The notes beneath the pieces were generated by a model, which had not been told where the DNA came from, ran no database searches, and was given only the letters and a program-made list of their open reading frames with translations. The position numbers and the translations under genes were made by a program. Of a DNA stretch of 64,000 bases, positions 8,441-17,485 are shown piece after piece; the first letter of the stretch is position 1, and every line of letters starts with the position of its first letter. Source of the stretch: Rhizobium sp. CFBP 8762 (GTDB lineage: Bacteria > Pseudomonadota > Alphaproteobacteria > Rhizobiales > Rhizobiaceae); contig NZ_JACYUD010000002.1 of the NCBI RefSeq assembly GCF_014841565.1, forward strand, positions 166,628 through 230,627, read 5' to 3'.

Positions 8441-9922
8441 TCAGCTTTCCTGCGTTTGCTGTCGGCCGGACCAGGATAGCCAGGGCGGCAAGGTCCTACC
8501 GGTCAGACGGGAAAATTCGGCCAGCAGGGGGTGACGCGTCAGGATCAACGAGAAACCCCAGCCGATAGCCGATAGCACAGCGCACAGCCCTGCCTGTGTG
8601 AAGCTCAGCGCGCCGCTAAACCCATTCATGCCCACCACCACCAGCGGACCAGCGATGGCAAAAGCGGTGACAATACCGCTCTGCGTCAGCACGGCGAAAA
8701 AGGCTGGCCAACCGAAAGGGGCATGCCTGCGCACATAGGTCAACGACACGATCATCTGCAACGGCATGGCGATAAACTGGCTCGACGCCAGCACAATCAA
8801 ACCGTAAAAACTGGCACCACAGATGATGAGTGTGGATAGACCTCGCCCGATCACATTGGAGGCAAAAGCTGCACGATTAGCACCCAGCGCCATCAGAATC
8901 GGATAGGTAAGGATGTTGGGGAAATAGAATACGGATGCGCACGCGAGTATCTGCACGATGGGAACCGCCATCAGCCAGTTGTTCCCGAGAACAAGTCTGA
9001 CGATGGGGTCCGCCAGAATGGCCAGCATCAGGGTTGCAGGCCAGTACAGCGCGGTGATGTAAGAGATCATCCGCAAATACGGTTTGGCGACGTCGTTCTC
9101 GGCACGGACTTCGGCCGCAAACGCCGGGAAAGCGACCGAATAGACAGCCGACAGGAGGATTTTGTCCGGCAGGGAACAGGCAAGGTTGGCACGGTTATAG
9201 AGCCCAACCGATGACAGGGGCAGTATGCGTCCAAGTACCAATTGGGGAAGCGCATCATAAGCCTTGTCCAGCAGAGAGGACGCTCCTTTGTAGATGCCAA
9301 ATGAGAAGACCGCACGGCTTCCGGTCAGCCGGGGTATATACATTCGCAGATTTGGAACCGCATGAAACAACAGCGCCATACGTGCAACGCAGGCGGCAAG
9401 AGCACCTAGCGCGAAACTCATGGCGCCCATGCCGAAAGCGGCCAGAAGCAGCACAGAACCGGCGTTGACAAGACTGGTCAGCACGCTCACCCGTGTCAGG
9501 GTTCCAAAGTCCATATCCCGTCGCAGGATCGCGCTGGTGGGACATGTGAACGCGTCGAATATTCCACTTAGCGCCATCACCCTCAAGAAATGGATCATCA
9601 AAGGTTCGCCGTAGAAATTTGCGAGAAGCGGTGCGAATGCAAACAACCCTATGCTGATCAAAACCGCGCAACCGACAACCAACGTGGAGGCCGTCTGAAT
9701 ATCGCGGATATCGATAACACCTGGAGGAATGAGAACGTCGCTGGTCACAAATTCACGTGCGGTAAACACAATGCCAGCCACCGCGAGTCCGATGACGGAC
9801 AGGCCAATTTCCGCCGGGCTCAACAGTCTGGAAATAACGGAAATCATCGCCAGACTGACGACAATCTGCGAATGTTGCTCCAGGGAAGCCATAAAATAAG
9901 CCCGTCGAACGGTCCTCATCAT
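8441..9922 (-). CDS. Oligosaccharide flippase family protein (Wzx-like)
   Basis: 493 residues, hydrophobic nearly throughout with about 12-14 predicted membrane segments, as in the polysaccharide transporter/MOP superfamily. The N-terminal stretch MISVISRLLSPAEIGLSVIG is typical of Wzx/TuaB-type flippases. It should move the undecaprenyl-linked repeat unit across the inner membrane. A GTG at 9961 is also in frame, but AAGGAG lies just upstream of the ATG at 9922 and decides the start. Directly downstream of the polymerase gene with 87 bp between them. Confidence 0.85.
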   Translation of the reverse strand: MMRTVRRAYFMASLEQHSQIVVSLAMISVISRLLSPAEIGLSVIGLAVAGIVFTAREFVTSDVLIPPGVIDIRDIQTASTLVVGCAVLISIGLFAFAPLLANFYGEPLMIHFLRVMALSGIFDAFTCPTSAILRRDMDFGTLTRVSVLTSLVNAGSVLLLAAFGMGAMSFALGALAACVARMALLFHAVPNLRMYIPRLTGSRAVFSFGIYKGASSLLDKAYDALPQLVLGRILPLSSVGLYNRANLACSLPDKILLSAVYSVAFPAFAAEVRAENDVAKPYLRMISYITALYWPATLMLAILADPIVRLVLGNNWLMAVPIVQILACASVFYFPNILTYPILMALGANRAAFASNVIGRGLSTLIICGASFYGLIVLASSQFIAMPLQMIVSLTYVRRHAPFGWPAFFAVLTQSGIVTAFAIAGPLVVVGMNGFSGALSFTQAGLCAVLSAIGWGFSLILTRHPLLAEFSRLTGRTLPPWLSWSGRQQTQES

Positions 9923-10009
9923 AGCTCCTTGAACTGTCAAAGGGAAAGGGTAGCGGCGCACGCGCGCCTATACCTGCCTGTTTACCAAGATTAACAGGAG
10001 GTAGACAAT

Positions 10010-11311
10010 TCAGCCATTGGACGTAGAAAAGGCGACAGGGGTAGATGGCGTGTCGAAGACAGCAGCACTTTGACCCGGCCTGCGCGGTCCAATCCGCGCA
10101 TAGAGCAGCCCCGGTATGATGAAGGCAAACATGTGCACCCAGGCAATGGCCAGCTCGTTGGTGAAATGCGTCACCACCAGCATGGCCGGCATCGCCGAAA
10201 GCATGTAGAGGAGCTGCATCGTGGTATTTCCGTTGATCGCGCAGCAATAAATGGCGGACAGAACCCCGCCGATGATGGCAAATTTCAGAGCCCCAAAATA
10301 CCAGAAAGAAGCAAACGAATCCATCATGCCGGTCTCGGTGCTGCCGGGTGCTGGTTCGTAGTTAATCGAATAGATCGGAGGCGTTTCGATGTAGAGGGCG
10401 TCCTTGAGGCTGTCTCCAAATAGTTGCGCCGGTACATAGGAATGCACGAGCGAGTTCCAGTGAAAGGCTCCGTAATCGAAGGCCTGATTATCGGCGATAT
10501 GGGACAGGGAAAAGACAAGGTTGCGAAACTCGGGCCCGCCTTCCGAAACCAGTTTTCGCCAGTTTTCCACGGGGTCGATGTTGAGAACCGCGCTCCAGTC
10601 CGGTGCACCATTATAATAGGTGGCGGCGCGATATTCGCCTGCGGTCAAAAGTCCAAGCACGGCAAAAACCATGCTGAGTGAGACAACAACGCGGGGAACG
10701 GCTCGACCCTTCGTGAACCACAGTGCAAGGGCCACCATCAAAGCGAGTTCAGCGGTTTCTCCCCGGCGGCCAGCGATGACGATACGGTCGAAATAGAAGA
10801 TGCCGTCAAACAGGATGATACACAGGGCCGCGGCAGAGGGACGTTTCGCAAAGCACAAAAGCGCGATCGCAAGGCCGTAGGTCAGCAGCTTGGCAAAGAA
10901 AAGATACGCGACGGCGGTTCCCGTCAAGAACCCGCGCAGTCGTTCTTCGTCATCCAGCTGACCGAATTTGTGGAAGAAATACGCGCCGACGAGCGAAAGA
11001 CCGGCAGCGTAGATCAGCAGTCGTTTTTCGCTGAACACCATGTCCGGGCCCTGTTTCGTATGCTTGCCCAGTTGCCAGCCCACGACGCACATAACGAGGC
11101 ATAGCCACGAGAAAAACACAGCCCGGTTCAAGGCACCCTCGGATGGCAGGAACGGATCGTCCACCAGGCCGGGAATCTGGGGCAGCACAAAGGTCAGAAA
11201 CATGGCCGCAGCCAGGAACGGAAAACCGTAGAAACCGCCGCGTTTCCATAGGCCGTGCCCTAGGACAGCAATTGTTGTGCACAACAAAAGTGCAATGCCG
11301 ATCCATACCAT
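10010..11311 (-). CDS. O-antigen/EPS polymerase-like membrane protein (Wzy-like)
   Basis: 433 residues with about 10-12 hydrophobic segments and a larger loop around residues 240-330 (containing SYVPAQLFGDSLKDALY) that would face the periplasm, as in Wzy polymerases. Primary sequence is poorly conserved in this class, so the call rests on topology and position next to a Wzx-like flippase. It is the first gene of the minus-strand polysaccharide operon; GAAAGATCG precedes the ATG. The C-terminus is a short soluble Ser/Thr/Pro-rich tail. Confidence 0.72.
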   Translation of the reverse strand: MVWIGIALLLCTTIAVLGHGLWKRGGFYGFPFLAAAMFLTFVLPQIPGLVDDPFLPSEGALNRAVFFSWLCLVMCVVGWQLGKHTKQGPDMVFSEKRLLIYAAGLSLVGAYFFHKFGQLDDEERLRGFLTGTAVAYLFFAKLLTYGLAIALLCFAKRPSAAALCIILFDGIFYFDRIVIAGRRGETAELALMVALALWFTKGRAVPRVVVSLSMVFAVLGLLTAGEYRAATYYNGAPDWSAVLNIDPVENWRKLVSEGGPEFRNLVFSLSHIADNQAFDYGAFHWNSLVHSYVPAQLFGDSLKDALYIETPPIYSINYEPAPGSTETGMMDSFASFWYFGALKFAIIGGVLSAIYCCAINGNTTMQLLYMLSAMPAMLVVTHFTNELAIAWVHMFAFIIPGLLYARIGPRRPGQSAAVFDTPSTPVAFSTSNG

Positions 11312-11467
11312 CGTCGATCTTTCGAAGTTGCCGCTCTACAGCTTGGAACGCAGAGTATGCACCAGATTTGTATTCATGGATGCGCATGAGCATTGGCAGC
11401 GTGATGACCGGATCTGAAAGATCTTCACACGCTTTTGGCAGGGCTCAACGAAGAACCCTCCATAACG

Positions 11468-12217
11468 TCAGTCAAACAGACTGTTGATCTTGAAGATCAC
11501 TTCAGTTCTGTTGCGTGCGTTCAGTTTTTTCATGATATTGCGGACATGAACCTTCACAGTACTTTCGCGAAGGGCCAGTTCATACGCAATAATTTTGTTC
11601 GGCTTGCCGCGACGAAGAATCTTGATAACATCTTCTTCACGTGGCGTGAACATTTCGGCCCGCTTGCGCTCACGCTGATCGGCAAGCGATAGCAAACGCC
11701 TCAGTTCCGGCAGGCTCTCGGTCGAGATAAACACGCCACCAGACAGTGCTAGCGAAATGGCGCCGACGCAAACCGTCAGCCCGACATCGGAGGGAATGAA
11801 CCCTTTAACACCGAGGTCGAGAGCCAGTAAAATCTGGCGAAGCTCATAGTTTTCGGCCAGGATGATCACGGGTTTGTCAGAAAACTCGCCAACCAATTCA
11901 CGAACCGATTTGACGAGGTTTTCGTCCGTCAGACTTCTGCCGCCAATATTCAGCAGTACCCCGGATGTATTGCGGCTGTGTTGCGCCTTCCAGCTTTCGA
12001 TCGTGCTGTGCATGACAATATCCATGTCCAGCCCGTGAGAGATGAGAGATTGCGCAAGACATTCACGGTCCAGAGCACGGTCGTCAATCAGATCGAGGAT
12101 CATCTGTCCTTGGTAGGCAGCCCCCTCCCGCCTGACGCCGTCCGGCACGATGCTCAGTCGTGCGTTCTGAATTGCGGCTGTCTGCCTGTAGTCATTTTGA
12201 TGTGCATGCTCGCTCAT
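11468..12217 (-). CDS. LuxR-family transcriptional regulator with degenerate receiver domain
   Basis: 249 residues. Residues about 30-155 look like a CheY receiver, and about 185-240 form a NarL/LuxR helix-turn-helix (FTPREEDVIKILRRG, then ESTVKVHVRNIMKKL). In the receiver the acidic pair survives (LIDDR), but the phospho-acceptor Asp is Asn (VLLNIGG, about N90) and the conserved Lys near GFIPSD is Ser. It is therefore probably not switched by phosphorylation. No kinase gene is adjacent. GGGAG upstream of the ATG at 12217 sets the start over an in-frame TTG at 12229. Located between the wzy operon and fcl, it likely controls polysaccharide genes. Confidence 0.85.
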   Translation of the reverse strand: MSEHAHQNDYRQTAAIQNARLSIVPDGVRREGAAYQGQMILDLIDDRALDRECLAQSLISHGLDMDIVMHSTIESWKAQHSRNTSGVLLNIGGRSLTDENLVKSVRELVGEFSDKPVIILAENYELRQILLALDLGVKGFIPSDVGLTVCVGAISLALSGGVFISTESLPELRRLLSLADQRERKRAEMFTPREEDVIKILRRGKPNKIIAYELALRESTVKVHVRNIMKKLNARNRTEVIFKINSLFD

Positions 12218-12465
12218 AACGTCTCCCAAAGTTCAGGTGCAGCACTTCACGAATACTTCTATATTTTACTTATATAAAATCTCTCATCAAAAATTATGCA
12301 TGTGATAAAAGTTTATTTGAAAAACTATACTTGCTGACCATAAGTAACACCAAAATCGGCGACCTACAAGAAATCAATCCCTATTTGTAGTGGTTAATTA
12401 TATTTTCTCCGAATTGTTCCCTTAATTATTAAGGATCGGCGAAAATCTCGATGACGGGAGGCATT
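12218..12465. other. AT-rich intergenic region upstream of LuxR-type regulator
   Basis: 248 bp, clearly more AT-rich than its surroundings, between the stop of fcl and the start of the LuxR-type gene (both minus strand). It should hold the promoter of the regulator. A palindrome CCTTAAT-T-ATTAAGG lies at 12420-12434. I see no supported gene. Confidence 0.4.
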
Positions 12466-13404
12466 TCACGTCAGAGCGACGGCCCATCGGCTGTATAGTT
12501 CTTCAAGGCCCTGCTGAAGGCTGATGCTGGGTGTCCAGCCAAGCGCCTTGAGATGGGAACTGTCGACCAGTTTGCGCGGAGCTCCATCCGGCTTGGAGGC
12601 ATCGAAGACGAGATTGCCATTGTAGTTCGCAACCCTTGCAATCAGCAGCGCCAGTTCGCGGATCGACAGTTCCTGACCCGATCCGATATTAATCAGGTCA
12701 GGCCCCTGGTATCGCTTCATCAGAAACACGCAGGCATCCGCCAGATCGTTGACGTGCAAAAACTCGCGCAGGGGCGAACCCGAACCCCAGACCACCACGC
12801 TGTCACGCTCATTGATCTTGGCATCGTGAATTTTGCGGATCAGCGCAGGAATGACATGGGAATTTTCCAGATCGAAATTATCGTTCTGGCCGTACAGGTT
12901 GGTCGGCATGATGGAGATATAGCTGCGGTTGTACTGCTGCGCATACGCGGATGCGAGCTTGATGGCCGCAATCTTGGCCACGGCGTAAGCCTCGTTTGTT
13001 GGCTCCAGACTGCCGGTCAGCAGGTCGTTTTCAGCAATCGGTTGGCTGGCGTGTTTGGGATACACACAGCTTGACCCCATGCACATCAGTTTTTGAACGC
13101 CGAGATCAAAGGAAGCACGCACAATGTTCATGGCGATCATGGTATTAGTATAAAGAAAATCCACCGGGTAGCGGGCATTGGCAGCAATACCACCGACACG
13201 CGCCGCAGCAATAAAGACAACATCCGGCTTTGCGCGGCGCATCCAGTTTTCCGTATCGCTTTGGCGGGTCAGGTCCAGTTCACCATGTGTCACGGTCAGA
13301 ACCTGGCATTGCTCCTGTGCAAGTCGTCGCACCAGAGCGGAGCCAACCAGACCCGTGTGGCCCGCCACCCAGACGCGTTTTCCTTGAAGCTGGAAAGACG
13401 ACAT
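12466..13404 (-). CDS. fcl: GDP-L-fucose synthase (GDP-4-keto-6-deoxymannose 3,5-epimerase-4-reductase)
   Basis: 312 residues, the normal size for Fcl/WcaG. GHTGLVGSAL is the NADP-binding loop, ELDLTRQ and AAARVGGIAAN are Fcl-specific, MGSSCVYP carries the catalytic Ser/Cys, and YAVAKIAAIK has YxxxK. NLYGQNDNFD, SHVIPALIRKIH and PLREFLHV are the usual later motifs. It converts GDP-4-keto-6-deoxy-mannose to GDP-L-fucose. The ATG at 13404 has GAGAGAAG upstream and matches family starts; an ATG at 13428 with AAGGA is the alternative. No gmd gene, the usual partner that makes its substrate, is in the window. Confidence 0.93.
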   Translation of the reverse strand: MSSFQLQGKRVWVAGHTGLVGSALVRRLAQEQCQVLTVTHGELDLTRQSDTENWMRRAKPDVVFIAAARVGGIAANARYPVDFLYTNTMIAMNIVRASFDLGVQKLMCMGSSCVYPKHASQPIAENDLLTGSLEPTNEAYAVAKIAAIKLASAYAQQYNRSYISIMPTNLYGQNDNFDLENSHVIPALIRKIHDAKINERDSVVVWGSGSPLREFLHVNDLADACVFLMKRYQGPDLINIGSGQELSIRELALLIARVANYNGNLVFDASKPDGAPRKLVDSSHLKALGWTPSISLQQGLEELYSRWAVALT

Positions 13405-13787
13405 TACGCTTCTCTCACTGATATTCATTGCGAGCTTTTCCTTCATGACGGTCGGGTATGCGGAGGGGTCATTGTCATCCGACACGCAGGCGGCAAAGCC
13501 TCTGGCAATCGCGATTCTGTCGATGGACAAATCAGTGCTTACTATCGAGAGCGCGGTAGATAACAGCAAGGCGACCGAAAGACGGGGGCTCCTACCCCTT
13601 GGCTACCCCCAGCATGCGTAAGCGGCCGCTTCCGGTAATAAAGAGGTAAGGACGGCGCAAAAGGCGTAGATCAGGGGTAGTCTGCGCATCATGCGCTAGT
13701 GCCTTTGTGGTGCTTGTGACATCGCACCCCCTTTGCACAATGGCAGAACCAGCGCGACCGCGCGCGTCGTTTCTGAAGGCCGCCCCC
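13405..13787. promoter_or_regulatory. Divergent regulatory region between fcl and GT4 operon
   Basis: 383 bp without a supported gene. It holds two direct copies of CTACCCC (13592-13599 CTACCCCT and 13603-13610 CTACCCCC) and an inverted perfect copy AGGGGTAG at 13673-13680. The same octamer lies upstream of the rfbC-like gene. A GC-rich inverted stretch (GCGGCCGC) is at 13622-13629. The spacing of the copies between two divergent starts suggests an operator for a locus regulator. Confidence 0.35.
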
Positions 13788-15047
13788 ATGAAGTACGTTT
13801 TCGCCAATCGTTATTTTTACCCGGACCAATCGGCGACCAGCCGTATGGTGTCTGCGCTGGCATTCGGGCTGGCGCAACGCGGGTTTCCGATTACCATCGT
13901 CACCGGCCAGAGCCTGCATGATAATTCCCGAGACGACCTGCCCGCGCGCGAAACGATAAATGGTGTGACGGTCATACGCCTGCCGACATCGCGCTTCGGG
14001 CGGCAACGGCTGGTGGGTCGGGCGATTGATTACCTCACGTTCCACATCTCGGCCTTCTTCTATTTTCTCCGGTATTTTTCATCGGAGGACATTGCCGTCG
14101 TCTGCACCGATCCGCCGCTGCTTTCGGTCAGTGCCGGACTGGCGCTGAAACTGCGCCGCGCGCATCTGGTAAACTGGGTGATGGATCTCTTCCCAGAAAC
14201 CGCACTGGAGCTGGGGGTTTTGAAGCAGCAGAACGCCCTGTCGAAGCTGCTGACACGGCTTCGCGACTGGTCGCTGCAAGCCGCCGACCTGACTGTGTGT
14301 CCGACCGCAACGATGATGGACTTTCTGGCGAAAAAGGGTGTGCCCCGCGCACGTCTAACAACACTGCACCACTGGTCGGATTCACGTGAGATTTATCCCG
14401 TTTCGCCTGATCAGAACGGGCTGCGAAGCGAATGGGGCCTCACGGATCGGTTCGTCATCGGCTACTCCGGCAACTTTGGCCGCGCGCATGAATTTGAAAC
14501 ACTTCTGGATGCAGCGGCAAACCTGCAGCATCTGCCCCACATTCAGTTTCTGATGATCGGCGGCGGCAAGCAGCATGAGCATGTGGTAGCGGGTGCAAAA
14601 GCCCGTGGGCTGACCAATATGCAGTTCAAGCCGCTGCAACCGGCGGCACATATCGCGGAAAGCTTGAGCGCGCCCGACATCCACATCGTATCGCTTTTGC
14701 CGCAACTCGAACACTGTATCATACCCAGCAAGCTATACGGCATTCTGGCAGCAGGTCGCCCGACGCTGTTTGTTGGAGACCGTCAAGGCGAAGTCAGTCG
14801 TGTTATTCGTGCGGCCGGTTGCGGAGAGGCTGTCGAAATCGGGGATGTCGTGCGATTGACGGACGTCATCGCAGCGCTCAGTGCCGATCCGGCACGGGTG
14901 TCTGCCATGGGTGCGAGTGCAAGGCGCTTGCTGGAAACGGACTATGTGTATGACCACGCTGTGGATAGCTGGGCATCCCTCCTCTCGGCCATTCATACAA
15001 AAACCGCCAGCCCGGCCCGCGCCAGCAAAGTGGAGCAGCCGACATGA
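13788..15047 (+). CDS. Glycosyltransferase family 4 (WcaI/WbuB-like)
   Basis: 419 residues. The start MKYVFANRYFYPDQSATSRM is typical of the WcaI/WbuB branch of GT4 enzymes. The donor half shows IGYSGNFGRAHEFETLL, FLMIGGGKQ and SKLYGILAAGRPTLFVG, with the signature Glu region altered to IIPSKLYGILA as in WbuB relatives. WbuB-type enzymes often transfer L-fucose derivatives, which would suit the neighbouring fcl, but that is inference. GAAGG lies 10 nt before the ATG; an earlier in-frame codon would add 27 residues without family similarity. First of three tightly overlapping GT4 genes. Confidence 0.88.
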   Translation: MKYVFANRYFYPDQSATSRMVSALAFGLAQRGFPITIVTGQSLHDNSRDDLPARETINGVTVIRLPTSRFGRQRLVGRAIDYLTFHISAFFYFLRYFSSEDIAVVCTDPPLLSVSAGLALKLRRAHLVNWVMDLFPETALELGVLKQQNALSKLLTRLRDWSLQAADLTVCPTATMMDFLAKKGVPRARLTTLHHWSDSREIYPVSPDQNGLRSEWGLTDRFVIGYSGNFGRAHEFETLLDAAANLQHLPHIQFLMIGGGKQHEHVVAGAKARGLTNMQFKPLQPAAHIAESLSAPDIHIVSLLPQLEHCIIPSKLYGILAAGRPTLFVGDRQGEVSRVIRAAGCGEAVEIGDVVRLTDVIAALSADPARVSAMGASARRLLETDYVYDHAVDSWASLLSAIHTKTASPARASKVEQPT

Positions 15048-16333
15048 CTGCCCTGACAACCCCTGGAATTGGCCCTGGAATTGGCCTTGAAAGGCGCACC
15101 GGAACTGTCATTGTAAGCCAACTCGGCGCGCGCATGCATTATGCCGTGCCGCGCATTCTGGCCACCCACAGCCGACTGGCGCATTTTTACACGGATATCT
15201 GCGCGACGAAGGGCTGGCCGGCGCTCGTCAACCGTTTGCCAAAACGCCTGTTGCCGACGGCTGTCCGGCGTCTTGTGGGACGCGTCCCGGCAGGGGTGCC
15301 CGCCGGGTTGACGACTGTTTTTCCGTTCTTCGGCGTACGTTCCGCAGTGCGACGGCTGGCGGTAGAGGATGTCGCCGCTGAAACCTCGCACGCCATATGG
15401 GCAGGCAGGCGGTTTTCGCAACTCGTTGCGCGTGACGGATTTCACGGCGCAGCGGGACTATACGCCTTTGCCGGAGATGCGCTGGAGCAGATGCGCGCAG
15501 CTAAACAATTGGGCATGTGGACAGCCGTGGAGCAAATGATTGCGCCGCGCGATACAGTCGAAGCGCTGGTCAATCAAGAAATACACGACCATCCCGACTG
15601 GGCGGGTGCCGCGCCCGCAAACCCCTTTGTTGCCGGTTTTGCCGAGCGCGAGCGCGCCGAATGGCAGCTTGCCGATATGATTGTCTGCCCATCGCAGTTT
15701 GTCCGCGATCACGTAGCCGCTCAGGGCGGCCCCGTGGAGCGGTGTGTTGTGGTGCCCTATGGGGTAGATACAAGTTTTCGCATCGAGCGCGGCGAACGTG
15801 AACCCGGTCCGCTGCGTGTTTTGACTGTTGGTGAAGTCGGGTTGCGCAAGGGCTCGCCCTATGTGGTGGAGGCTGCACGGCAACTGGGTGCGGACGCTGT
15901 GGTGCGTATGGTTGGCGGCACGCGCATTCCCGTTTCGGTGCAGGCCAGTATTGGCGCAGCGGTGCAACTGGCTGGCATCGTGCCGCGTGCCGACATGGCG
16001 GAACAGCTGCAGTGGGCGGATGTTTTTTTGCTGCCGTCCATCTGTGAGGGCTCTGCGACGGCGGTGTATGAAGCTTTGTCAGCCGGGCTTCCGGTGATTA
16101 CAACGGCCAATACCGGCAGCGTCGTGCGGCACGGACACGAAGGCTACATTGTACCCATTCGCGATCCCGGCGCTATCGTGCGCTGCATCCGTCATCTCAT
16201 CGCAAATCCCGATATCCGGGAGGATATGGCGCAAAGCGCAAAAGTGCGTGCTGCCGATTTTACCGTCGCACGCTACGGCGAACGGCTGATGGCGGCATTG
16301 TCGACGCTGGATCAACACGAGGGCCGTCCATGA
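15044..16333 (+). CDS. Glycosyltransferase family 4
   Basis: 429 residues, overlapping the previous gene by ATGA, so the two are translationally coupled. The N-terminal half is long and divergent (RTGTVIVSQLGARMHYAVPR). The C-terminal half shows LRVLTVGEVGLRKGSPYVVE and LLPSICEGSATAVYEALSAG with the EX7E glutamates, GLPVITTANTG, and GYIVPIRDP. An exact 12-bp tandem duplication in codons 7-14 gives the repeated IGPGIG. Soluble, cytoplasmic; donor and acceptor unknown. Confidence 0.87.
   Translation: MTALTTPGIGPGIGLERRTGTVIVSQLGARMHYAVPRILATHSRLAHFYTDICATKGWPALVNRLPKRLLPTAVRRLVGRVPAGVPAGLTTVFPFFGVRSAVRRLAVEDVAAETSHAIWAGRRFSQLVARDGFHGAAGLYAFAGDALEQMRAAKQLGMWTAVEQMIAPRDTVEALVNQEIHDHPDWAGAAPANPFVAGFAERERAEWQLADMIVCPSQFVRDHVAAQGGPVERCVVVPYGVDTSFRIERGEREPGPLRVLTVGEVGLRKGSPYVVEAARQLGADAVVRMVGGTRIPVSVQASIGAAVQLAGIVPRADMAEQLQWADVFLLPSICEGSATAVYEALSAGLPVITTANTGSVVRHGHEGYIVPIRDPGAIVRCIRHLIANPDIREDMAQSAKVRAADFTVARYGERLMAALSTLDQHEGRP
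15062..15085 (+). repeat. Exact 12-bp tandem duplication in the start of a GT4 gene
   Basis: CCTGGAATTGGC occurs twice in direct succession at 15062-15073 and 15074-15085. The unit is 4 codons, so gain or loss keeps the frame and changes the N-terminus by four residues. Confidence 0.8.
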
Positions 16334-17481
16334 AAATCGTCCATGTCATCTCGTCGATCGATCCGAGTATGGGCGGACCACAAGCCGTGGTGATGAGGCT
16401 GGCGGCGGCGCAGGCGGCCCTCGGTCACTCCGTTCATATTGTCAGCTATGGCAGCGTCAGCGTGGAGCGGCAGGTTGCAGAGATCGGAGCGGCGATACCG
16501 GGTTTCGAGGACCTGTTGTGGCACATCCTTCCGCCGCCCAGTGTTTTGGAAACTGTGCTGGCAACGCAAGGGTATCGCTTGCTGAAAAAGGTTTTGGCTC
16601 TGGCGGACTTTGTGCATCTTCACGGTGTGTGGGAGCCTGTTCTGGCGCGGGCCGCACGCGTTGCTCGCGCCCGCTCGATCCTCTATTGCGTCTGTCCGGC
16701 GGGCATGCTCGATCATTGGAGCATGCAGCAAAAGAGCCTGAAAAAACGCGTTGCGCTCGCCGTTGGTCAGCGGGCCATGCTGAATGGTGCGCAGTTCATT
16801 CACGCGCTCAATCAGGACGAAGTGAACCTGATGCGGCCACTCAATCTGTCCGCACCTTGCACCATCATTCCCAATGGCGTCTTTGCCGACGAGTTCGAGC
16901 ATCTGCCTGAACCCGTGGTCGGTGACACGCCCTATATCCTGTTCCTCTCGCGCCTGCATTACAAGAAAGGGCTGGATATTCTGGCCGATGCGTTCCGCAT
17001 CGTTGCCGAAGCGTGGCCGAATGTGGATCTCGTGGTTGCTGGCCCGGACGGCGGCGCGGAGGACGCGTTTCGCAATTCCATTGCGACTTATGGACTGCAA
17101 AACCGAGTGCGCATGACCGGCCCCCTATACGGGGACACCAAGATGCAGGCGCTGTCGAGCGCCTTTTGCTTCTGCCTGCCCAGCCGGCAGGAAGGGTTCA
17201 GCATTGCGATTACGGAAGCGCTGGCCTGCGGCAAACCGGTTGTCATTACCGATGCCTGTCACTTCCCCGAGGTGCAGCAGGCCAACGCCGGGGTAGTGGT
17301 GCCGCTAGCGGCAGATGCGGTTGCCAGTGGGCTGTTACGCCTGCTGGAACGACCGCAGCTTGCGCACAGCATGGGACGCAATGGCCGCAACCTTGTGCTG
17401 TCTACCTATACCTGGCCGAAAATTGCTGCCATGACGCTGGCCGCTTACGAGGGGCAAGATGCCCTGAAGGCATCCGCCTAA
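16330..17481 (+). CDS. Glycosyltransferase family 4
   Basis: 383 residues, overlapping the previous gene by ATGA. N-terminus MKIVHVISSIDPSMGGPQAVV is the standard GT4 acceptor-domain start with the Gly-rich loop. FLSRLHYKKGLDILADAF, DLVVAGPDGG and LPSRQEGFSIAITEALACG (EX7E) mark the donor domain. The family includes WcaC/WcaL-like and mannosyl- or galactosyltransferases. It ends the rightward polysaccharide operon and is followed within 5 bp by a strong palindromic terminator. Confidence 0.9.
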   Translation: MKIVHVISSIDPSMGGPQAVVMRLAAAQAALGHSVHIVSYGSVSVERQVAEIGAAIPGFEDLLWHILPPPSVLETVLATQGYRLLKKVLALADFVHLHGVWEPVLARAARVARARSILYCVCPAGMLDHWSMQQKSLKKRVALAVGQRAMLNGAQFIHALNQDEVNLMRPLNLSAPCTIIPNGVFADEFEHLPEPVVGDTPYILFLSRLHYKKGLDILADAFRIVAEAWPNVDLVVAGPDGGAEDAFRNSIATYGLQNRVRMTGPLYGDTKMQALSSAFCFCLPSRQEGFSIAITEALACGKPVVITDACHFPEVQQANAGVVVPLAADAVASGLLRLLERPQLAHSMGRNGRNLVLSTYTWPKIAAMTLAAYEGQDALKASA

Positions 17482-17485
17482 CAAA

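Noticed and set aside
13404-13569. Longer N-terminus for GDP-fucose synthase using upstream ATG or GTG codons
   Set aside because: The extra 55 residues have no similarity to the family, and a ribosome-binding site precedes the ATG at 13404.
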